Below are positions 31,520 through 38,965 of a DNA stretch of 64,000 nt, piece after piece. Below the pieces are notes generated by a model, which was given only the letters and a program-made list of their open reading frames with translations, had not been told where the DNA came from and searched no databases. Numbering within the stretch: position 1 is the stretch's first letter; every line of letters begins with the position of its first letter. Source of the stretch: Tumebacillus lacus (GTDB lineage: Bacteria; Bacillota; Bacilli; Tumebacillales; Tumebacillaceae); NCBI RefSeq assembly GCF_026410385.1, contig NZ_JAPMLT010000003.1:186001-250000 (forward strand). Reading direction: 5' to 3'. Position numbers and translations under genes: made by a program.

Positions 31520-32674
31520 TTAGCAGCATCCGCCCGCATCGCAGCAATCGCCGCCCGCCGCCGTGTCAGCCGGAGCCGGGCAGCAGCTCGACGCCGCCGG
31601 AGACGGTTGGTCAAACACGCTCCGTTTGCCTTTCGTCACCTGCGGATCGCGCAGTTGCGGCGTGTTGCAGTCAAACAACGGCGCTTGCTCCAGCGGCACC
31701 GACACATAGCCCGGGACGCCGATGAAATGGCCTTTGTACGGGGCGCGCATCAGGATGTCATACGTCTTGGCACAGACGGCCGTCCGGGCACCGCGCACGT
31801 AGACGTGGTCGTCGTCATCGCTGACTTGGCTCCACGGTCCTTTGTAGATCACGGCATGCCCTTGGTCGAGGCACACGCCTTGCTTGCCTTTGTAGGCTTC
31901 CAGCACGAAGGTGCGCAGCTCCGCCCCGTCGACCACGTTCATCGGCAGTTCGGCGCGCCAGATCATGCTCATGCCGTAAAATCCTGCCCCGTCCAGCAGC
32001 GCGAGGATGCCCGTCTCCAGCGGCGCATGGTGAACGGTCAGCCCGTTCGGGAGCTTCGGCAGATCAGTTGTCACCGCTTCGTCGGCGAGCAACGCCGACA
32101 CGTACAGACGACCGCCGCGACGCAGCACGCGAAACGCCTCGTTCAGCGCCTTGATCCCGTCCGCCAGCGGCAGTCGGTTGATCACCGCATCGAGGATGAT
32201 CACATCAAACGAGTCGTCCGCCAAAAGCGGCCTCTCCCGGCGCTGTACCTCCAACTTCGTTTGCAACTCCAGATATGCGTCGAGGTCGGCCACCGGACGC
32301 TCAGCCAAAAACTCGTTGACAAAGCCCGGATCTGTCGCAAAGTCAGAAAGCTCCGTCCGCACCAGTCTCACGTTTTGATAGCCTTGCTCCCCTTCAAATT
32401 TGCCCGCCTGCTCCTGAGCCTGACCGAGCAACGCCACGTCGTTTTCCAACGCGGTCACCGAGCCGGTCGGACCCGCCTGACGCGCCGCTTCAAACGCGAT
32501 GTGGCCGTCAGCTGCACCGACGACGAGCACGCGCTCTCCGCTTTGCACCGTGCCGATCGACAGCTCCGCAAAAGACGACTGGTCGCCCTTGACGTTGCTC
32601 AGATTCAGCCCGCCGCTTTTCGCCGCGATGCTCAGGGCCAGATTGCGCAAACGATCCGCCTGCGAGATCTTCAT
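31520..32674 (-). CDS. arsM: ArsM-like methyltransferase, noncanonical cysteines
   Basis: Protein of 384 residues. It has a SAM-methyltransferase fold (motif I VLVVGAADGHIAFEA, then FDVIILDAVINRLP and RVLRRGGRLYVS) followed by the ArsM C-terminal domain (GHAVIYKGPWSQVSDDDDHV and RTAVCAKTYDIL). Canonical As(III) methyltransferases bind arsenic with Cys in positions that here read A (LDAVINRL) and non-Cys (PLETGILALL). The C-terminal tail instead has three Cys-Cys pairs (SSCC, GDCCDAGGCC). Methylation of an organoarsenical rather than free As(III) would fit. The ATG abuts the ATP-grasp stop codon (TAA-ATG), so translation is coupled. Confidence 0.8.
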   Translation of the reverse strand: MKISQADRLRNLALSIAAKSGGLNLSNVKGDQSSFAELSIGTVQSGERVLVVGAADGHIAFEAARQAGPTGSVTALENDVALLGQAQEQAGKFEGEQGYQNVRLVRTELSDFATDPGFVNEFLAERPVADLDAYLELQTKLEVQRRERPLLADDSFDVIILDAVINRLPLADGIKALNEAFRVLRRGGRLYVSALLADEAVTTDLPKLPNGLTVHHAPLETGILALLDGAGFYGMSMIWRAELPMNVVDGAELRTFVLEAYKGKQGVCLDQGHAVIYKGPWSQVSDDDDHVYVRGARTAVCAKTYDILMRAPYKGHFIGVPGYVSVPLEQAPLFDCNTPQLRDPQVTKGKRSVFDQPSPAASSCCPAPADTAAGGDCCDAGGCC

Positions 32675-33919
32675 TTAGTTCGTCACCTCGTTTTCCGTTG
32701 CATAGACCTTGAAATTCAACCGTTCCAACACATCGTCCGCCACTCGATCGGCCGCCTGACCTTCCGACCCGTGGACGATCACATAGCCCAGCCTGTCGTA
32801 GTTCGAAGTCGTGCGCCGAGCCTTTCCGCCCGGAAGAACGGAGAGCTTGAGCGTTTGCACGCCCGGCATCGCCCGCACCTGCTCCGGGTCATCGTACTGC
32901 ACCGCTCCGTCGCGATCCGTCGTAAAGAACCGCACAGCTGCCGACGGCGCGGCCACCGGATGGCGCGGCACCTGCTCCAGCGAAGAGCCGATCGACAGGT
33001 GCAGAGCCAGTTCCCGCAGGTCAAATCCGGTCGTCGCCCGCACCAGCAGCGGGATGTAGTCGCCGCCCGGACGCGCGTTGACCTCGATGATGCGCGGTCC
33101 GCGCGACGTCAGTTTGACCTCCGTATGCGTGACACAGTCGGTCACGCCGAGCGCGGCCAACGCATCCAGCACCAACTGCCGGATCGCCTCTGTATCCGCC
33201 TCGGCGAGCGGAGCGGGCACCGTATGCCCCGCCTCTGTCGCGCCGACCGTCATTTTGGCCGTGATCGCCAGCACGTCCGACTCGCCCTGCAACGAGATCG
33301 CCTCGACGCTGAACTCCGGGCCGTCCAGGTATTCCTCCAGCAGGATCTCCGGGTCCATCTCCTGTCCCACCCAGTTGCTCCGATGGCGGCGAATCTCATC
33401 GACAGCCGCCCAGACGTCCTCCGCCGACTCGCAGCAGGCAACCAATTGGCTTCCCGAGTCATTCGACGGTTTGACGACGGCGGGCAGTTGGAAATTTTGC
33501 AGAGCGGCCAGAGCCTGTGCCGGCGTCCGCACCAACGTATATTCCGCCGAACCCACACCCGCCTCGGCCAGCCGTTGACGGGTGCGCTTTTTGTTGCGGC
33601 AGTTCAGCGCCGCCTCCACGCGCAGGCCGTGCGGAATGCCCAACGCTTCCCGCATGTAAGCGGCGAGCGGCACTTGGTATTCGTTGAGGGTAAAGATCCC
33701 GAGGATCTCATATTTCTCTTGCACGTCCAGCGCTTTGGCGATGACCGCTTCCCGATCCTGCAGATCGATCTGCACCGGGAAGTCGGCGTTCAGCGCGTCC
33801 TGCAGCGTGATCTCGCGTTTGAACAGGATCGTTCGATAGCCTAAAGCGCGAACCATTTCGACCTCATGGCCTTCATTTTGCAGACCGATTACAAGGACCG
33901 CTTTTTCTTTCCCGCTCAT
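32675..33919 (-). CDS. ATP-grasp carboxylate-amine ligase in the arsL operon
   Basis: Protein of 414 residues of the ATP-grasp superfamily, resembling L-amino-acid ligases. ATP-binding segments VVKPSNDSGSQLV and LLEEYLDGPEFSVEAI and the Mg-binding motif RIIEVNARPGGDYIPL are intact, so it should be active: it would activate a carboxylate as acyl phosphate and join it to an amine. Placed between arsL and arsM-like genes (22 bases after arsL, zero gap before arsM), it is a strong candidate to attach an amino acid to an arsenic-containing amino acid. The substrate is inferred from context only. The ATG follows AGGAGGG. Confidence 0.85.
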   Translation of the reverse strand: MSGKEKAVLVIGLQNEGHEVEMVRALGYRTILFKREITLQDALNADFPVQIDLQDREAVIAKALDVQEKYEILGIFTLNEYQVPLAAYMREALGIPHGLRVEAALNCRNKKRTRQRLAEAGVGSAEYTLVRTPAQALAALQNFQLPAVVKPSNDSGSQLVACCESAEDVWAAVDEIRRHRSNWVGQEMDPEILLEEYLDGPEFSVEAISLQGESDVLAITAKMTVGATEAGHTVPAPLAEADTEAIRQLVLDALAALGVTDCVTHTEVKLTSRGPRIIEVNARPGGDYIPLLVRATTGFDLRELALHLSIGSSLEQVPRHPVAAPSAAVRFFTTDRDGAVQYDDPEQVRAMPGVQTLKLSVLPGGKARRTTSNYDRLGYVIVHGSEGQAADRVADDVLERLNFKVYATENEVTN

Positions 33920-33941
33920 GACCTGTCCCTCCTGTTCTCGA

Positions 33942-35219
33942 CTAGCACTTCAGGCAGCAACGCTTGAACACGCCTTCTTCCTGCGGCGTCAGCGACGCAA
34001 AGTACAACTCGTCAACGCGCGGGTCCGGATGTTTCCAATCGACGTGAAACTCGTTATCGGTCAATTCCAGCGCTTGCACCGACGGGGTGTTCAGCAGCGG
34101 CGAGCCTTTGTACAGGTGGAGGCGGGTCTCGTACTGGATCGGGTCGATGATTTCATCGAGGCCGTTTTTCTCCACAAACTCGCGGAAGGCGACCATGTCT
34201 TCCAATTGAATCCACGGGTTGAACATGATGAAGGTCGGGTTGAGCTTGATCCCGGTGGAGAGCAGGAACGCGACCGCTTCTTCGATGTCTTCCAGCGAGG
34301 TGTGCTTGGCGACGGCGTCGAGCACCTCTTGCGTCGGGAACTCCAGCGCGGAGGTGATGAACGAGACGTTCAGACCGGCCATCTCCGTCAGCGTCTCTTT
34401 GTTTTCGAGGATGTGGTCGACGCGGGTGGTGAAGTCGTAGGTCAGATTCGGGAATTCCTCATGCAGACGGCGCAGGACTTTGAGGCCGTGGTGCTTGGCA
34501 TTGAAGAAGTCGGCGTCGATAAACGTCAAGTGCGTCATGCCGCCGTTGACGAGGTTGCGCACGTCCTCGACCACCAGATCTTCGTCGACGAGGAACACTT
34601 TGCCGTCGTATGCGGCGAACACCGAGCAGTACAGGCACTTGTGGTGACAGCCGCGCGCGATCTCCGTCGTGCCGACGATCTGCTTGGAGCCGACCAGTTT
34701 GTCCACTTGCACCTGCGGGTATTTGTAGAGCGGCGGCAGCATGTCGCGGGTCGGCAGGTGAAACTTCTCACGCGCCATGTACGGGTGGATCTGCTCGCCT
34801 TTTTCCACCATCTCGCCGGTGACAAGGCCCGGCAGCATCAGCTGCTCATCGCCGGACAGATGGCGAGCCAGCGCCACGAGCGGCACTTCCCATTCGCCGG
34901 TCACGCAGCTGTTGCCGTATTTGCCTGCGAGGCGGTACGCGTTGATCGTCGCGTATTGGCCAAAGAAGGTGATGTGCGCCTTCGGGTTGATCGCCCGAAC
35001 GCGGTTGGCGATTTCAATGCCGGCAAACAGCGCGTCGAACAGCGGGATCGAGATCGCCACCATGTCCGGCTCCGCAAATTTCTCTTCCAGAATGCCGTCC
35101 ACATACGTGTCGAGCACCGATACGTCAAATCCCGCCTCCTTCAGCGGCGTGATCGCCGAAGCGACCGTCATCGGCTGGAAACCGCCTTCGAAGTTGGACA
35201 CGAGCAAGATCTTGAACAT
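33942..35219 (-). CDS. arsL: ArsL-type radical SAM enzyme, carbon-arsenic bond formation
   Basis: Protein of 425 residues. An N-terminal B12-binding-like domain (about 1-140) lacks the usual DxHxxG. The radical SAM domain has the CX3CX2C cluster motif in ARGCHHKCLYCS. The C-terminus ends FKRCCLKC, containing the RCCLKC motif described for ArsL, the enzyme that transfers the 3-amino-3-carboxypropyl group of SAM to As(III) in arsinothricin biosynthesis. The start codon at 35219 follows GGAGGG at 7 bases. First gene of a three-gene operon with ATP-grasp and ArsM-like genes. I am confident of the family; the product is inferred. Confidence 0.88.
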   Translation of the reverse strand: MFKILLVSNFEGGFQPMTVASAITPLKEAGFDVSVLDTYVDGILEEKFAEPDMVAISIPLFDALFAGIEIANRVRAINPKAHITFFGQYATINAYRLAGKYGNSCVTGEWEVPLVALARHLSGDEQLMLPGLVTGEMVEKGEQIHPYMAREKFHLPTRDMLPPLYKYPQVQVDKLVGSKQIVGTTEIARGCHHKCLYCSVFAAYDGKVFLVDEDLVVEDVRNLVNGGMTHLTFIDADFFNAKHHGLKVLRRLHEEFPNLTYDFTTRVDHILENKETLTEMAGLNVSFITSALEFPTQEVLDAVAKHTSLEDIEEAVAFLLSTGIKLNPTFIMFNPWIQLEDMVAFREFVEKNGLDEIIDPIQYETRLHLYKGSPLLNTPSVQALELTDNEFHVDWKHPDPRVDELYFASLTPQEEGVFKRCCLKC

Positions 35220-35303
35220 GTTTGAACCCTCCAGTATAAAAAATATAGGACACTCATAAAAACATGATTTTTTCATATCTAAAAACAACCAAATAACGAT
35301 TTA

Positions 35304-35332
35304 ATTATATATCGATCTATCTTCACTGTCAA
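35304..35332 (-). promoter_or_regulatory. Perfect-consensus promoter of the arsL operon
   Basis: Minus strand TTGACA (35332-35327), exactly 17 bases, TATAAT (35309-35304). An unregulated promoter this strong would be constitutive, so a repressor such as the adjacent ArsR probably acts on it, but I see no clear copy of the ArsR-type dyad here. Confidence 0.8.
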
Positions 35333-35397
35333 AAGAATATACGAAAACTGAAACTATATTACAAAAATGAAAACATATATTTCTAAATTTGCCAGAC

Positions 35398-35429
35398 AAA
35401 ACAAAAACGAGGTGCCAACTGACACCTCG
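35398..35429 (-). terminator. arsR terminator
   Basis: CGAGGTG (35408-35414) / CACCTCG (35423-35429). The minus exit is TTTTTGTTTTG. It separates arsR from the arsL promoter. Confidence 0.85.
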
Positions 35430-35456
35430 CTTGATTTCTCTTATCAAATTTGTTGC

Positions 35457-35783
35457 CTATGCGCGGCACGTGACCATCAGACCGTTGTCCCGCAGCCACT
35501 GGATCTCCCCGCTCAGATCGGGCAATGCTTGGAAGGTGGACTCGATAAACGGGTACACCGAACCGTCGATGGAGTAAAACACCCACTGCCCTTCCCGGCG
35601 TTCCTTGACCAGTTTGGCCGTTTTCAACTTGCGCAAATGCTGAGACACGGAGGGCTGGGTCATCTTCAAGATCTCGACCAGTTCGCACCCGCACAGTTCC
35701 TGCGTCTTCAACAAAGACAAAATACGCAACCGCGTCTTGTCACCCATCGCCTTGTGACATTCCACCAACATGTCCAGATCCAT
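35457..35783 (-). CDS. arsR: ArsR-family As(III)-responsive repressor
   Basis: Protein of 108 residues with winged helix. The motif ELCGCELVEILKMTQPSVSQHL contains the Cys-x-Cys of the alpha-3 metalloid site (ELCVCDL in classical ArsR) and the recognition helix. It should bind DNA until As(III) binds the thiols. It lies directly upstream of the arsL operon on the same strand but with its own terminator, and is divergent from the GNAT gene. The ATG at 35783 follows GGGGG; an upstream in-frame ATG at 35849 has no ribosome binding site. Confidence 0.92.
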   Translation of the reverse strand: MDLDMLVECHKAMGDKTRLRILSLLKTQELCGCELVEILKMTQPSVSQHLRKLKTAKLVKERREGQWVFYSIDGSVYPFIESTFQALPDLSGEIQWLRDNGLMVTCRA

Positions 35784-35855
35784 ACTGATCCCCCTCGCCA
35801 ATTCGAAAATAGATAAATTCATCATAATGTTTTTGATCGAAAATGTCACTTATAT

Positions 35856-35871
35856 TCAATTATTATTGGAC
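35856..35871 (-). promoter_or_regulatory. Candidate ArsR operator
   Basis: Imperfect dyad TTCAAT-TATT-ATTGGA (5 of 6 pairs) in AT-rich DNA upstream of arsR and between arsR and the divergent GNAT gene. It resembles the TCAA/TTGA half-sites of ArsR/SmtB operators. Confidence 0.35.
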
Positions 35872-35974
35872 AGACGACTGGAAAGTATACCAGTTTTATC
35901 CAATTCAAACACCTTGTCTCCTGCTTCTCTTTACGTTATAAATAGATCACACATCTCAAAAAGGAGAGTCCTCC

Positions 35975-36475
35975 ATGCCCTTTTCCTACCGTCCCTTACG
36001 TTTAGACGATGCCCCGCTGGTCTGGGACATCTATTCCGAACCGACCGTTCAACAGCAGGCTGTGCTCCACGTGGAGGAGATGCAGGCAGACAGCATCGAA
36101 CCGATGCTGCGCCGCTGGCTGACAGACGGCCGGCAGTATCACTATCTCGTCACCGATGAGAGCGGCATCCCGCTCGGGTTGAACCAACTGTTCGCCGTCG
36201 ACCGCATCGCCCGCACCGCCGAGTCGGGCATCCTGCTCTTGCCTCATGCCCGGGGTCGAGGCGCCGCCGCGCAGATCCACGAACATCAGCTGTTCGTCGC
36301 CCGCGAACTGCTCGGGCTCAACCGGTTGACCGCCCAGGTCGCCGCCTACAACACCCACTCCCTCCACATCATGCAAAAGCTCGGTTTCCAGCAGGACGGC
36401 GTGCGCCGCCGGGCCCTCTACCGGGGCGACGAGTTTCACGACATCTTCCTCTTCTCCAAATCGGTGCCCGCATAA
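35975..36475 (+). CDS. GNAT N-acetyltransferase (RimJ/RimL type)
   Basis: Protein of 166 residues with GNAT fold: an acetyl-CoA loop region LLPHARGRGAAAQIHEHQLF and the late motif NRLTAQVAAYNTHSLHIMQKLGF. The substrate is unknown. Its place next to arsR, divergent from the arsL operon, makes self-resistance by N-acetylating an arsenical amino acid worth considering, as ArsN1 and phosphinothricin acetyltransferases do. Its sequence is RimJ/L-like rather than clearly ArsN1-like, so this is weak inference. The ATG follows AAAGGAGAG. Confidence 0.8.
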   Translation: MPFSYRPLRLDDAPLVWDIYSEPTVQQQAVLHVEEMQADSIEPMLRRWLTDGRQYHYLVTDESGIPLGLNQLFAVDRIARTAESGILLLPHARGRGAAAQIHEHQLFVARELLGLNRLTAQVAAYNTHSLHIMQKLGFQQDGVRRRALYRGDEFHDIFLFSKSVPA

Positions 36476-36479
36476 AAAA

Positions 36480-36503
36480 GTCAGGTCTCCTACGAGACCT
36501 GAC
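36480..36503 (-). terminator. Terminator at the end of the decayed permease
   Basis: Perfect 10-bp stem GTCAGGTCTC (36480-36489) / GAGACCTGAC (36494-36503). The minus exit is TTTTTTAT. The pseudogene stop codon lies in the loop. Confidence 0.85.
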
Positions 36504-36796
36504 CCTTCCCCGCCACCGGGATTCTCCCTCTCGTTTTCACATAGAGCAAACAAGCGGCCGTCACCACCAGCGGCACCAGCAGATACCCCTGTGCAAACGG
36601 CGCGCAGGCGAGGCAAAACACCGCCGACACCAGCGCGGCGAAGCGGCCTTTTTTATCGTGCCAGAGCAGTTTCACACAGGCGGCCGTCGCGAGGATGTAC
36701 ACCAAGATAGCCGGGGAGGATCAAAATGCCCGACCCGAGCACGGCCCCGACACACATCGCGACCCCTTGCGGCAGTGTTAAAGTGCCTTTATTCAT
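36490..36796 (-). pseudogene. Amino-acid/polyamine permease remnant, internally deleted and frameshifted
   Basis: From an ATG at 36796 with a good AAGGAG ribosome binding site the minus strand encodes MNKGTLTLPQ and then GAVLGSGILILPG, the first helix of an APC-superfamily (YjeH-like) permease. Just after LPG the reading frame changes. From about 36718, another frame encodes the last two or three TM helices (VYILATAACVKLLW onward) to a stop at 36490. About 300 residues of a normal 400-residue permease are missing. This is a deletion scar, not a functional transporter. Confidence 0.75.
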
Positions 36797-36953
36797 TCAA
36801 ACTCTCCTTCGACAAACTTCATATAGGCCTATTATGAAGAAGCCCCCTGTCGCTGTCTACCCATGAAAGACATGATAAACGGGACCTGACCAACATAAAA
36901 ATCCCCATGACTAAAAACTCTATAATTTATAATTTATAAAATTGAAATAATTA

Positions 36954-36982
36954 TTGCTTCACTTCTAAACTCATGTTATTCT
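36954..36982 (+). promoter_or_regulatory. Promoter of the small secreted Tyr-rich protein
   Basis: TTGCTT (36954-36959), 17-base spacer, TATTCT (36977-36982), preceded by an AT-rich stretch that could act as an UP element. Confidence 0.6.
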
Positions 36983-37022
36983 AATCATGAAGTAAAAACG
37001 AAAAACAAAAGGGGTGTTACGT

Positions 37023-37286
37023 TTGAAAAAGCTGTCCGTATCTCTTTTGACCGCAACTGCACTTGCATTTGGGGCGATCTCCTTCGCCGTGCCGGCACAG
37101 GCGGCCCCGGCAACCATCGCGCCGGAAGGCACTTCGGGATACAGCTATCAGGCTTTTTGGTTCGACTCCTACCCGCCCAGCTACTATCACGATGACTTGA
37201 CCGGTTTTTCCGGCGTCTTGAAGAGCATGCTCTCGTACCCGGACGGTCGCTACTATGCCACCTACTGGGGCACCTACGACTACTAG
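37023..37286 (+). CDS. Small secreted aromatic-rich protein
   Basis: An 87-residue precursor with a clear signal peptide (about 1-27, ending VPAQAA). The mature part of about 60 residues is unusually rich in Tyr, Trp and Phe (QAFWFDSYPPSYYH and YYATYWGTYDY at the C-terminus) and has no Cys. No family recognised. The start is TTG at 37023 after AAAGGGGTG; a GTG three codons earlier overlaps the ribosome binding site. It is monocistronic, with its own promoter and terminator. Confidence 0.7.
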   Translation: MKKLSVSLLTATALAFGAISFAVPAQAAPATIAPEGTSGYSYQAFWFDSYPPSYYHDDLTGFSGVLKSMLSYPDGRYYATYWGTYDY

Positions 37287-37309
37287 GCCGCAAGAATGAC
37301 CGAATAAAT

Positions 37310-37353
37310 AAAAAAGACCTGAGTTCGCATCCCGCTGAACTCAGGTCCTTTTT
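37310..37353. terminator. Bidirectional terminator
   Basis: GACCTGAGTTC (37316-37326) / GAACTCAGGTC (37337-37347) with A/T runs on both sides. Confidence 0.92.
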
Positions 37354-37377
37354 TCGTTTCACTGCTCGCAGTTCGTT

Positions 37378-38424
37378 TTACTTGACCAGATCGCTCAGCA
37401 GATACGCGTGGATCAGCTTGATCGAGTTTTCCAGCGCCTCTTGGTGCGTGCGCTCCGTGGCGTGCGAGGCGTCGATGCCAGGGCCGACCAGACCGTGCTT
37501 CACGTCGACACCGGCGCTGAGAGCGGCCGAGGCGTCGGAGCCGTAGTGCGGGTAGATGTCGACCTTGTAGTAGAGGTTGTTTTGCTTGGCCAGCTCGACG
37601 AGGTGTTTGCGCATCGCGTAGTGGTACGGGCCGCTGGAGTCTTTCGCGCAGATCGAGACGCAGTACTCGTCGGTCGTTTGCCCGTCGCCGATCGCGCCCA
37701 TGTCGATCGCCAGCAATTCCACCGCTTCCTCCGGGATGTTCGAGTTGGCCCCGTAGCCGATCTCCTCGTTGTTCGAGACGAGGAAGTGCGTCGTATACGG
37801 CAGCTCGTCCCCGCTTTCCAGCACGCTTTTCAGCGCACCGAACATGCAGGCGACAGACGCTTTGTCATCGAGATGACGCGTCTTGATAAATCCGCTCTCC
37901 GTCACTTCGCAACGCGGTGCAAACGATACAAAGTCGCCCACCTCAATGCCCAGTTCCCGCACCTCGTCCGCGTTTTTCACTTTCGCGTCGACGCGCACTT
38001 CGATGGTGTCTTTGTTGCGCTCGATGGAGCCGGAGTCCTTATAAACATGCACCGATGCGTGCGTGGAGAGGATCGTGCCGGTGAAGATCTTGCCTTCCGA
38101 CGTCTCGATCTGGCAGTGCTCGCCCTCGATGGAATTAAACGTAAAGCCGCCGACCAGCGACAGTTTAAGCCGACCGTTGCTCTTGATCTCCTTGACCATC
38201 GCGCCGAGGGTGTCGACGTGAGCGGTCAGCACTCGCTGTTTGGAGCTGTCTTTGCCCGGCACCTTGATCAGCAGCGCGCCTTTGTTGTTGCGGCGATGTT
38301 CGACGCCGAGTTTGGTCGCTTCCGCTTCGATGTACTGAATCACCCGTTCCGTGTTGCCGGACGGGGAGGGGATGTTGACGAGATCCACCAAAAAGTTCAC
38401 GACATATTGCAAATCCACTTTCAT
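37378..38424 (-). CDS. M42-family metallo-aminopeptidase
   Basis: Cytosolic protein of 348 residues, the usual length of M42 (YsdC/FrvX, deblocking or glutamyl aminopeptidase) enzymes. The two-metal site is visible: His in TAHVDTLG, bridging Asp in RHLDDKAS, general-base Glu pair in SNNEEIGYG, Asp in AIDMGAIG and a late His. It would remove N-terminal residues from peptides, often as a tetrahedral dodecamer. The ATG follows GAGGAGG. Confidence 0.9.
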   Translation of the reverse strand: MKVDLQYVVNFLVDLVNIPSPSGNTERVIQYIEAEATKLGVEHRRNNKGALLIKVPGKDSSKQRVLTAHVDTLGAMVKEIKSNGRLKLSLVGGFTFNSIEGEHCQIETSEGKIFTGTILSTHASVHVYKDSGSIERNKDTIEVRVDAKVKNADEVRELGIEVGDFVSFAPRCEVTESGFIKTRHLDDKASVACMFGALKSVLESGDELPYTTHFLVSNNEEIGYGANSNIPEEAVELLAIDMGAIGDGQTTDEYCVSICAKDSSGPYHYAMRKHLVELAKQNNLYYKVDIYPHYGSDASAALSAGVDVKHGLVGPGIDASHATERTHQEALENSIKLIHAYLLSDLVK

Positions 38425-38506
38425 TGCAGAAGCCTCCTCTGAGTCAAACCGTCACTTTCTTTCCAAAATCAGTATACCAAACATTCTCCCAGACCCGCCA
38501 GAAGTC

Positions 38507-38546
38507 GAAAAAAAGCCGCCCGGCACCGTGTCGGCCCCTGGCGGCT
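38507..38546 (-). terminator. Terminator of the amphi-Trp gene
   Basis: AGCCGCC (38514-38520) / GGCGGCT (38540-38546), followed on the minus strand by TTTTTTTCG. Confidence 0.75.
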
Positions 38547-38564
38547 GTTCGTGTCTGTCGTCTG

Positions 38565-38912
38565 TCAGTCCCCTTCGCGCATGCGCGGACAGTCTTCCTG
38601 ACCTGGCAGGTCCAGCGGCGGCACGCTCGGCTCCGGCAGATCATCGTCTTTGCGATCTTGTTCCGGCTCCTCTCCGAGCTTGGCCGTGTCGTCATATTGC
38701 TCATCCCAAGACAGTTTCAACTCGTACGACTGCTCGATGCCTTCCTTGCGAAACTCCTGCCGCACCCGCACCTGCTTGGCGACCGTGATCGGCAGCCCGT
38801 CAAGAAGGAACGAATGCCCCGCCTCGATCTGATCGGCGATCCGGCGGAACAGATCAGCCGCCTCTTGCGCAGTCAACACATCCCGGCGTTTGATCTTGAT
38901 CTCGGAACTCAT
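38565..38912 (-). CDS. Amphi-Trp domain protein
   Basis: Protein of 115 residues. Residues 1-70 match the amphi-Trp domain (KIKRRDVLTAQEAADLFRRI, then a short beta part ending LKLSWDEQ). A disordered acidic, Pro-rich tail follows. The role of this domain is unknown; it is common in archaea and some bacteria. The ATG at 38912 follows AAGGTGGG. It lies directly downstream of the PAS kinase gene on the same strand (53 bases) and may be co-transcribed with it. Confidence 0.75.
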   Translation of the reverse strand: MSSEIKIKRRDVLTAQEAADLFRRIADQIEAGHSFLLDGLPITVAKQVRVRQEFRKEGIEQSYELKLSWDEQYDDTAKLGEEPEQDRKDDDLPEPSVPPLDLPGQEDCPRMREGD

Positions 38913-38965
38913 GCAGATTCCCACCTTTTTGCATGTCGTGATGTTCTGCCTTCAGTCTACCCGGT

